Source: Caulobacter sp. | GTDB lineage: Bacteria > Pseudomonadota > Alphaproteobacteria > Caulobacterales > Caulobacteraceae | Length of the DNA stretch: 14,730 nucleotides | Reading direction: 5' to 3' | NCBI GenBank assembly: GCA_014378155.1 | Contig: JACMOF010000547.1 | Span: 1 to 14,730, forward strand | Shown: in pieces, positions 10,307 through 14,730 of the stretch | How the letters are laid out: each line of letters opens with the position of its first letter | Position numbering within the stretch: position 1 is the stretch's first letter | Notes under the pieces: generated by a model | The model's input: only the letters and a program-made list of their open reading frames with translations | Databases searched by the model: none | Told to the model about the DNA's origin: nothing | Program-made: the position numbers and the translations under genes

Positions 10307-10329
10307 CAAGTGGCGGCAGGGTCGGCGGC

Positions 10330-11031
10330 ATGACCGCCCGCGCCTCCACAGTCCCCAGTCTCCAGGCCGCGCGCGCCATCCTCGGCGTCGCCGCGCGGGC
10401 CGACGAGCGCGAGCTGCGCGCCGCCTATCGCGAGGCCGCCAAGCGCGCCCACCCCGATCGCCCCGGCGGCGACGCGGCCCTGTTCCGCGACGTGCTGGCC
10501 GCCTACCGCCTGCTGCAGGACAACCCGGTCCAGCCGATCCATTTCCCGCCCGCCGTCACCGAGCCCGCGCGTGTCGAGCAGGCGACCCTGACCCTCGAAA
10601 CGGCCATGGCCTTCGCCGGCGGCGCGCTCGACCTGATGGTCGACGCTCGCAAGCTGCGCCTGACCCTGCCCGCCGGCCTGCGCGACGGCGACAAGGTGCG
10701 GGTCGAGGACGTGGTCTTCCGCGTCGCTCTGAAGCCTGATCCCGAGGCCTTGGTGCGCGGCGACGACCTGTGGCTGACCGCGCGGCTGGACTCCCGGGTG
10801 CTGGCCGAGGGCGGCCGCCTTGAGGTGGCCACCGCTATCGGTCCGCGCCTGGTGTGGATCTCGACCAAGGCCGCCGCCCGCGGCTTGGTTCGCCTGCCCG
10901 GCCAGGGCCTGCCAGCTCGTGGGCCGCATCGCCAAGGCGATCTCTTCCTACGGCTCGAAGCCGTCAACGGCGGAGCCGAAAGCGCCGCGCGATCGCAACT
11001 GAAGCGTTTCGCGGCGGCGTGGGCGGCCTAA
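10330..11031 (+). CDS. Minimal DnaJ-like protein: J-domain plus C-terminal substrate domain
   Basis: A 233-residue J-domain protein. Residues about 11-65 form the J-domain, with the essential HPD tripeptide at 41-43 in AKRAHPDRPGGD. It should stimulate an Hsp70 (DnaK-type) ATPase. A short linker (about 66-82) leads to a DnaJ C-terminal-domain-like region: LTLPAGLRDGDKVRVED (112-128) and RGDDLWLTARL (139-149), then GDLFLRLEA near residues 204-212. There is no Gly/Phe-rich region and no CxxCxGxG zinc finger, so it is a small class-B/CbpA-like protein, much shorter than DnaJ (about 375) or CbpA (about 305). No Hsp70 gene is in the window. The ATG at 10330 follows an AGGG 8 bases upstream. The C-terminus converges on the 54-residue gene, with a hairpin spanning the 20-bp gap. 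Confidence 0.85.
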   Translation: MTARASTVPSLQAARAILGVAARADERELRAAYREAAKRAHPDRPGGDAALFRDVLAAYRLLQDNPVQPIHFPPAVTEPARVEQATLTLETAMAFAGGALDLMVDARKLRLTLPAGLRDGDKVRVEDVVFRVALKPDPEALVRGDDLWLTARLDSRVLAEGGRLEVATAIGPRLVWISTKAAARGLVRLPGQGLPARGPHRQGDLFLRLEAVNGGAESAARSQLKRFAAAWAA

Positions 11032-11054
11032 GGCCAAGGGCGCCCCGAGCCTTA
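11029..11054. terminator. Symmetric hairpin joining two convergent stop codons
   Basis: TAAGGC (11029-11034) and GCCTTA (11049-11054) are perfect inverted repeats around a central GGGCGCCC. The left arm contains the TAA of the J-domain gene, and the right arm contains the TAA of the 54-residue gene on the other strand. It could act as a two-way 3'-end structure. No T-run follows on either strand, so factor-independent termination is doubtful. Confidence 0.35.
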
Positions 11055-11216
11055 GTCGTCCTCGTCTGGATCCGCGCCGAAGCTGTGCGGTTCGGTCGGC
11101 GGCAGGCAGGTCACCAGGATGCGGGCCATCAACTCGGAATCAGCGACGACGGACGGTTGTTCGCCAAACACCGCCTCCCAGAGGCTCGCCAGTTCCTGAT
11201 AGGCCAAATCGGTCAC
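11052..11216 (-). CDS. Small acidic conserved-looking protein, 54 residues
   Basis: I cannot assign a function. Read from GTG at 11216 the protein starts MTDLAYQELASLWEAVFGEQ and ends in an acidic tail GADPDEDD. A helix-like hydrophobic stretch (LAYQELASLWEAVF) and a second one (SELMARILVTCLP, 27-39) suggest a compact two-helix protein. No signal peptide or membrane segment is seen, so it is likely cytoplasmic. GTG at 11216 is preferred because GAGAG lies eight bases upstream; an in-frame GTG at 11240 would add eight residues without a clear binding site. It converges with the J-domain gene (20-bp gap). The pattern, including W/VFGE and the final PP..P motif, resembles short hypothetical proteins I associate with alphaproteobacteria, but I cannot name a family. 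Confidence 0.6.
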   Translation of the reverse strand: MTDLAYQELASLWEAVFGEQPSVVADSELMARILVTCLPPTEPHSFGADPDEDD

Positions 11217-11252
11217 GTAGCGCTCTCTCGAACCGCACACTCGGGAAAGACA

Positions 11253-11321
11253 ATGCCGTTCGACACCAAGGGGTTGCTGATTAACAACGCGCGCCGCGAG
11301 ACGCGCGCCCGAGTCCCTTGA
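11253..11321 (+). CDS. Possible 22-residue small ORF
   Basis: ATG at 11253 follows GGGA by six bases and opens a 22-codon frame beginning MPFDTKGLLINN and ending ARVP, with TGA at 11319-11321. Third positions are G or C in 19 of 22 codons, more than in first or second positions, the pattern expected for coding DNA in a GC-rich genome. It ends exactly where the stop codon of the esterase begins on the other strand. It may also be chance or a leader peptide with nothing downstream. Confidence 0.25.
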   Translation: MPFDTKGLLINNARRETRARVP

Positions 11322-13268
11322 CTAACGCGCAGCGATCGCCAGTTCGAACGGCGTCGCCGGCAGGCCGGTCAGGCCGTAGAGATTGACGATCGGGCTGTCG
11401 GCCCAGCCGTAGCGAACCTTCACGGGCGCGAGGCCTGCAGGGATCGGCAGGCTGACCTGGTCGCCGCTCAAGGTCGCGTCGACGAACCGGCAGGCGCTAG
11501 CATCGCATAATTCAAAGCCGTTGGGATGCGCGCCGGCCTGGACCACCGCGCGCTTGTCCAGCCGCACCGTCACGGCGCCGCCCTGGATCATCACCGACAG
11601 CGGGGCCGGGCCGGCGGCGACCACGCTCGTGTCCCCATAGGCTAGCCTGCGGGCTTGGAGCGCCAATCGACGGCCGACCTCCTGCTTATTGGCCGGATGG
11701 ATGTCGTGGATGTCGCCGATATCGACGGCCGAGGCGAGGCCGACCTGGGGATCGGCGGCGGCCACCCGGCGCTGTACGTCCCGCACCCCAGCCCAGCCAG
11801 ACTCGCGCGGCTGGGCGTAGCGCGGGCCGAAATCGGCCAGTTGAACGATCAGGAACGGAAGGTCCGGTCCGCCGAACGCTCGGCGCCAGTCGGCGATCAG
11901 GGCCGGCAGGGTGCGGGCATATTCGGCCGGTTCGGAGACATTGGCCTCGCCTTGATACCAGACGAAGCCCTTCAGGCCATACGGCGCCAGCGGCGCGATC
12001 ATGCCGTTGCGCAGGGTGGACAGGCCGCTGGCCCCCAGCCAGGGCGCGTGCGGCGGCGGGCCGCTTTGGGCCATGGAGGTCGAGATCTTGTAGCGCCAGG
12101 TCCCGCCGAGCGGCGCGAACGACCCGTCGTCGAACTTCAGACCCTTCTGCGCCGCCGGGCCCCAGGCCCCGCCGCCGCCGCTGGTGTCGATGGCCCGCAC
12201 CGCGATCAGGTTGGCGCCCGCCTTCAGCATGCCCGGCGCGATGTGATACTCGCGCGGGGTGTTCCAGCCTTCCTGAGAGCCGATTTGGCGGCCATTGATG
12301 AAGGTGGTGTCGATGTCATCGACCGGGCCGAGCGCCAAGGTCGCGCCCCCCTTGGCGGCTTGGGCCGCCTGCTTGGCCGTCAGGGTGAGGGTGGCGCGCA
12401 GCCAGATCGTGCCGTCGAAGGTTTCCAGGCCAGGATTGACCTCCCAGAAGTTGTCGGCCGGCATCGTGGCCCAGGCGCTGTCGTCGAGGTTCGGGCTGGC
12501 CCAACCCGCCGCCTGCGGCTCGACCTTGGCGGCCCAGCGATCCAGCATCGCGCCCCAACGGGCCATGCCGGCCTCCTTGGACCGCGCGTAGTCAGCCAAC
12601 ACGGCCAGGCCCTCGTCATAGTTGCCCAGGGCGTGGAGGCCCTCGCCGCTGATCCAGTCCTGGATGATCGACCCGCCCCAACTGGCGTCGATCAGGCCGA
12701 TCGGCGCGTCGGTCGTCTTCCTCAACTCGCGGCCCATGAAGAAACACGCCGCGCTGAAGTTCGCGGCGGCTTCAGGGCTGGCCACGCGCCACACCGCTTC
12801 CTTGGGCAGGGTCGTGGTCGGAGCCGGCAGGCTGGTGCGGCCGGTTTGGAGCAGGCGGACGTCGGGATCGGTTGCGTGCGACAGCTCGGTGTCGCTGTCG
12901 AGCGACCGGCGCAGTGGATATTCCATGTTCGACTGGCCCGAGCACAGCCAGACATCGCCGACCAGCAGGTCGGAGATCGTCTGGCTGTCGCCAACGGTTT
13001 TGGCGGTCAGGGACAGGGCGGCGCCCGGCTGGCGGGCCGGGAAGGTCGCTGACCAGCGGCCTTGGGCGTCGGTGGTGGCCGTGGTTTCGGCCTCGCCCAG
13101 CATGACAGACACCGACGCCCCGGGCGTGGCGCCGCCCCAGACCCGGATCGGCTGGCCGCGCTGGAGGACCGCGTGATCGGTGAAGACCGGGGCGAGGATG
13201 GGCGCGGCCGAAGCAAGGCTTGGCAAGAACAACGCGGAGGCTAACAGGCCAAGGACTTTCGAACGCAT
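11322..13268 (-). CDS. Exported sialate O-acetylesterase (SASA family)
   Basis: A 648-residue enzyme with a Sec signal peptide (RSK, hydrophobic core, cleavage likely after residue 21 in LASA-AP). The catalytic serine block is CSGQSNMEYP (109-118, S113). The GEAN block (WYQGEANVSEP, about 437-447) and the C-terminal DIHDIHPANK (519-528) supply the remaining SGNH-hydrolase residues. A jelly-roll, carbohydrate-binding-like insert lies at about 255-370 (LDDSAWATMP, TIWLRATLTL, GANLIAVRAID). It should remove O-acetyl groups from sialic acid or, in environmental bacteria, from plant glycans such as acetylated xylan, in the periplasm or outside the cell. The ATG at 13268 is favoured: GGGG lies seven bases upstream, and the basic N-region of the signal starts there. 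The ATG at 13274 is too close to that site. The frame extends further upstream only because it reads through a REP palindrome in the leader. No other sugar-use genes are adjacent in the window. Confidence 0.9.
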   Translation of the reverse strand: MRSKVLGLLASALFLPSLASAAPILAPVFTDHAVLQRGQPIRVWGGATPGASVSVMLGEAETTATTDAQGRWSATFPARQPGAALSLTAKTVGDSQTISDLLVGDVWLCSGQSNMEYPLRRSLDSDTELSHATDPDVRLLQTGRTSLPAPTTTLPKEAVWRVASPEAAANFSAACFFMGRELRKTTDAPIGLIDASWGGSIIQDWISGEGLHALGNYDEGLAVLADYARSKEAGMARWGAMLDRWAAKVEPQAAGWASPNLDDSAWATMPADNFWEVNPGLETFDGTIWLRATLTLTAKQAAQAAKGGATLALGPVDDIDTTFINGRQIGSQEGWNTPREYHIAPGMLKAGANLIAVRAIDTSGGGGAWGPAAQKGLKFDDGSFAPLGGTWRYKISTSMAQSGPPPHAPWLGASGLSTLRNGMIAPLAPYGLKGFVWYQGEANVSEPAEYARTLPALIADWRRAFGGPDLPFLIVQLADFGPRYAQPRESGWAGVRDVQRRVAAADPQVGLASAVDIGDIHDIHPANKQEVGRRLALQARRLAYGDTSVVAAGPAPLSVMIQGGAVTVRLDKRAVVQAGAHPNGFELCDASACRFVDATLSGDQVSLPIPAGLAPVKVRYGWADSPIVNLYGLTGLPATPFELAIAAR

Positions 13269-13279
13269 CGGCATACCCC

Positions 13280-13313
13280 AAAACCCGCTCATCCCGGCGA
13301 ATGCCGGACCCAG
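13280..13313 (-). repeat. Intact REP-type palindrome upstream of the esterase
   Basis: On the minus strand this reads CTGGGTCC GGCATTCGCCGGGATGAGC followed by GGGTTTT. Its core forms a 5-bp hairpin (CCGGC at 13294-13298, GCCGG at 13303-13307). It nearly matches the sequence rebuilt on the other side by joining 13342-13349 to 14387-14415: one extra base and two substitutions. It sits in the esterase leader, ending about 12 bp before the start codon, and could fold in that mRNA. Confidence 0.7.
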
Positions 13314-13349
13314 ATGCACCCAGAGCCTCAGCGGGCTTCACCTGGGTCC
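13306..13349. repeat. Head-to-head REP pair (BIME-like inverted repeat)
   Basis: GGACCCAG (13306-13313) and CTGGGTCC (13342-13349) are perfect 8-bp inverted repeats separated by 28 bp. They are the facing ends of the intact REP on the left and of the REP broken by the IS on the right. The paired, inverted layout is what is called a BIME when REPs cluster. Confidence 0.65.
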
Positions 13350-13375
13350 CCTGAGTTCACAAACGAAGTGCAACA
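13350..13375 (+). repeat. Left terminal inverted repeat of the IS30 element
   Basis: TTCACAAACGAAGTGCAACA at 13356-13375 matches the right end at 17 of 20 positions; over the full 26 bp the match is 19. The outermost bases (CCTGAG) diverge from the right end, so the exact left edge could be 13350 or 13351. Confidence 0.8.
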
Positions 13376-13396
13376 CTCTCTGACCGAGGTGTTGCG

Positions 13397-14404
13397 ATGG
13401 GACAAGCCTATGATCACCTCACGCTTGAGGAGCGGTGTGAGCTTGCCCGGCGTCGTGAAGCGGGTGAGACGATCCGACAAATCGCTGCGGCTCTGGGTCG
13501 CTCGCCATCGAGCATCTGCCGTGAGCTGAAGCGTAATGGCGCGCCCAAGGCCGCCTACAAGCCCGTGCTGGCCGGCGATCTCAGCAAGGCCCGGCGCTGG
13601 CGAGGCAGCCGCCTGGAACGCGACGAGGTCCTCCAGGGCCAGGTGCTCGAGCACCTGGCCCTGGGCTGGTCGCCCGAGCAGGTGGCCGGACGGCTGAAGC
13701 GCGAGCGCGGCCAGGCGGTGATCAGCCACGAGAGCATCTACCGGTTCATCTACGCCCAGATGCGCCGGACCAACGATGGAAGCTGGCGCAAGTATCTGCC
13801 GCGCGCCAAGTTCAAGCGCGGCCGCCGAGCCCGCAAGGGCGGTAGTCCCGCCTGGCACATCAAGCATCGTGTCAGCGTCCACGAGCGCCCGGAGGCGGCC
13901 CAGGACCGCCAGCAGGCCGGCCACTGGGAGGGCGACTTCATGTTGTTTTCCAAGTACGGCCAGAACGTCCTCGTGCTGCACGAGCGCACCTCGCGCCTGA
14001 CCGTGGTGACCGCGCCTCCCAACCGCCTGGCCGAACCCACCGCCCAGAGACTGGGCGATCTGCTGGAGCCCCTGCCCGCCGAACTGCGCCGATCCCTGAC
14101 CTTCGACAACGGAACCGAGTTCGCCGCCCACTGGCGCCTGGCCGAGCGGCTGGGCCTGGCGACCTATTTCTGCGACCCGCACTCGCCCTGGCAGAAGGGC
14201 GGCGTCGAGAACGCCATCGGCCGTCTGCGCCGCTTCCTCCCGCGCAAGACCAACCTCGACACCCTCGACCTGGACGACATCCTGTGGCTCAACAGGCTCC
14301 ACAACCACACGCCTCGAAAGTGCCTGGGCTTCCAGACACCCGCCGAGGTCTACGCCCTGTTGCACTTCAAGTGTGAATCCACATCCCGGCCTTCGCCGGG
14401 ATGA
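13397..14404 (+). CDS. IS30-family transposase, stop codon outside the element
   Basis: A 335-residue DDE transposase. An N-terminal helix-turn-helix (about 22-46, ETIRQIAAALGRSPSSICRE) should bind the element's ends. The catalytic triad is D180 in HWEGD, D237 in TFDNGTEF and E271 in GGVENAIGR, with 33 residues between the last two as in IS30. The ATG at 13397 opens with MGQAYDHLTLEER, a usual family start, and lies 22 bp inside the left repeat; no strong ribosome binding site is visible. The frame runs through the right inverted repeat (codons for LHFKCEST) and leaves the element at 14383 exactly on a codon boundary. The last six residues (SRPSPG) and the TGA at 14402-14404 come from the REP palindrome in the target. 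The protein is otherwise full length with no frameshift. Confidence 0.92.
   Translation: MGQAYDHLTLEERCELARRREAGETIRQIAAALGRSPSSICRELKRNGAPKAAYKPVLAGDLSKARRWRGSRLERDEVLQGQVLEHLALGWSPEQVAGRLKRERGQAVISHESIYRFIYAQMRRTNDGSWRKYLPRAKFKRGRRARKGGSPAWHIKHRVSVHERPEAAQDRQQAGHWEGDFMLFSKYGQNVLVLHERTSRLTVVTAPPNRLAEPTAQRLGDLLEPLPAELRRSLTFDNGTEFAAHWRLAERLGLATYFCDPHSPWQKGGVENAIGRLRRFLPRKTNLDTLDLDDILWLNRLHNHTPRKCLGFQTPAEVYALLHFKCESTSRPSPG
14358..14383 (-). repeat. Right terminal inverted repeat of the IS30 element
   Basis: Read on the minus strand from 14383 it begins TGTGGATTCACACTTGAAGT and ends GCAACA. The inner GAAGTGCAACA and the outer TTCACA are identical to the left end. It is also coding sequence for the end of the transposase. 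Confidence 0.85.
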
Positions 14405-14415
14405 GCGGATTTTTT
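14384..14415 (+). repeat. Right part of the REP palindrome split by the IS
   Basis: The hairpin stem ATCCCGGC (14383-14390) pairs with GCCGGGAT (14395-14402) around CTTC. It is followed by GAGCGGA and a run of six T (14410-14415). Eight bases separate stem and T-run, so it is not a standard terminator, though it may weaken transcription from the IS into the aminotransferase. Its left part (CTGGGTCC) is at 13342-13349 beyond the IS. Confidence 0.7.
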
Positions 14416-14433
14416 ACAGATAAGAACAAGACC

Positions 14434-14437
14434 GGAG
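14434..14437 (+). promoter_or_regulatory. Ribosome binding site GGAG for the aminotransferase
   Basis: GGAG stands seven bases before the ATG at 14445 and fixes that start. Only about 40 bp separate the ATG from the end of the REP, leaving little room for a native promoter on this side of the IS. Confidence 0.6.
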
Positions 14438-14444
14438 TACCCCC

Positions 14445-14730
14445 ATGCCCGTCCCCATCCGCAATCACGACATCGCCGAGCTCCGGCGCCTGGACCTGGC
14501 CCACCACCTGCCGGCCCAGACCGATTACAAGCTGCAGCAGGAACTCGGCGGCAGCCGGATCATCACGCGCGCCGACGGGGTCTATATCCACGATGGCGAC
14601 GGCCACCAGATCCTCGACGGCATGGCCGGGCTTTGGTGCGTCAATGTCGGCTATGGCCGGCAGGAGCTGGCCCAGGCCGCCTACGACCAGATGCTGGAGC
14701 TGCCCTACTACAACACCTTCTTCAAGACGG
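14445..14730 (+). CDS. Class-III aminotransferase, SpuC-like, N-terminal part
   Basis: The first 95 residues of a PLP-dependent class-III (omega) aminotransferase; the gene runs off the right edge. The N-terminus matches the polyamine:pyruvate group closely: HHLPAQTDYK (20-29), ITRADGVYIHDGDGHQILDG (40-59), MAGLWCVNVGYG (60-71) and LPYYNTFFKT (86-95). Related enzymes transfer an amino group from putrescine or similar omega-amines, or beta-alanine, to pyruvate. Which substrate applies cannot be decided here, because the PLP-binding lysine and most active-site residues lie outside the window. The start is clear (GGAG, seven-base spacer). The IS30 insertion lies immediately upstream and may have cut the gene off from its promoter or supplied a new one. 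Confidence 0.88.
   Translation, partial: MPVPIRNHDIAELRRLDLAHHLPAQTDYKLQQELGGSRIITRADGVYIHDGDGHQILDGMAGLWCVNVGYGRQELAQAAYDQMLELPYYNTFFKT

Larger units (their letters stand above)
13350..14383 (+). mobile_element. IS30-family insertion sequence, about 1034 bp
   Basis: The element contains one transposase gene and is bounded by imperfect 26-bp inverted repeats. The right end, read inward, starts TGTGGATTCA, very like the terminal sequence of IS30 itself as I recall it. TCC at 13347-13349 and TCC at 14384-14386 form a 3-bp direct repeat (one more C is ambiguous on the left), matching the 2-3 bp duplications usual for this family. Deleting the element plus one TCC rebuilds a REP palindrome, so the boundaries are well supported. 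It lies in the divergent gap between the esterase and the aminotransferase. All transposase motifs are intact, so the element is probably still active or recently was. Confidence 0.85.

Noticed and set aside
11288..11307. CGCGCG inverted repeat as a terminator between the 54-residue gene and the esterase
   Set aside because: Simple alternating CG repeats are common here, no T-run follows, and neither flanking gene ends into it in the right direction.
13269..13319. N-terminal extension of the esterase reading through the REP
   Set aside because: It would place a 17-residue tail before a clear signal peptide; the ATG at 13268 has a better-spaced GGGG.
13328..14365. 345-residue minus-strand open frame opposite the IS30 transposase
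   Set aside because: The transposase frame has complete catalytic motifs; the reverse frame shows only low-complexity Ala/Gly/Leu/Val composition typical of antisense shadows.
14384..14415. Intrinsic terminator after the transposase
   Set aside because: A strong 8-bp stem exists, but the T-run starts eight bases after it; the sequence is better explained as a REP.

Overview
The window is GC-rich, gene-dense, chromosomal-looking DNA. Coding frames show a strong preference for G or C at third codon positions, and GTG starts are common. Gene content, promoter-like sequences and REP-type palindromes fit an alphaproteobacterium, most likely Caulobacter or a close relative. That assignment is inference from style and protein families, not a database match.

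Layout. 1-381 holds no gene but has an AT-rich patch with a TATAAT box. 382-792 (+) is a small cysteine-phosphatase-like protein (DUF442/TIGR01244), followed tail-to-tail by a 50-residue predicted lipoprotein (795-947, -). 1018-1911 (+) is a LACTB2-type metallo-beta-lactamase-fold hydrolase. 1922-4933 (-) is a 1003-residue fusion: a complete acyl-CoA ligase, a long Pro/Glu/Val/Ala-rich linker, three membrane helices and a DUF1499 domain. 5139-6905 (+) is a membrane hybrid histidine kinase with its own receiver. 6907-8430 (-) is an APH-fold kinase fused to a P-loop kinase. 8506-9198 (+) is a TetR-family regulator whose 3' end overlaps pdxH (9150-9815, -). 9932-10273 (+) is a three-helix membrane protein and 10330-11031 (+) a minimal J-domain protein. 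11052-11216 (-) is a 54-residue acidic protein. 11322-13268 (-) is an exported sialate O-acetylesterase. 13350-14383 is an IS30-family element, and 14445 onward (+) is the start of a SpuC-like class-III aminotransferase that runs off the window.

Organisation. Strands alternate gene by gene from 382 to 9932, so most genes are single transcription units. Convergent neighbours have almost no space between them: gaps of 2, 10, 1 and 20 bp, plus one 49-bp overlap. No clear multi-gene pathway is present. The content is a mix of housekeeping (PLP synthesis, acyl-CoA activation, polyamine or beta-alanine transamination), signalling and hypothetical genes.

Most interesting points. (1) The acyl-CoA ligase-DUF1499 fusion looks like a membrane-tethered enzyme with a periplasmic partner domain. 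(2) The IS30 element sits inside a REP palindrome, flanked by a TCC duplication; its transposase frame has no stop codon within the element and ends on a TGA supplied by the REP. Removing the IS restores a second REP in inverted orientation to an intact one 28 bp away. (3) Several very small genes (50, 54 and possibly 22 residues) have good ribosome binding sites or coding-like composition.
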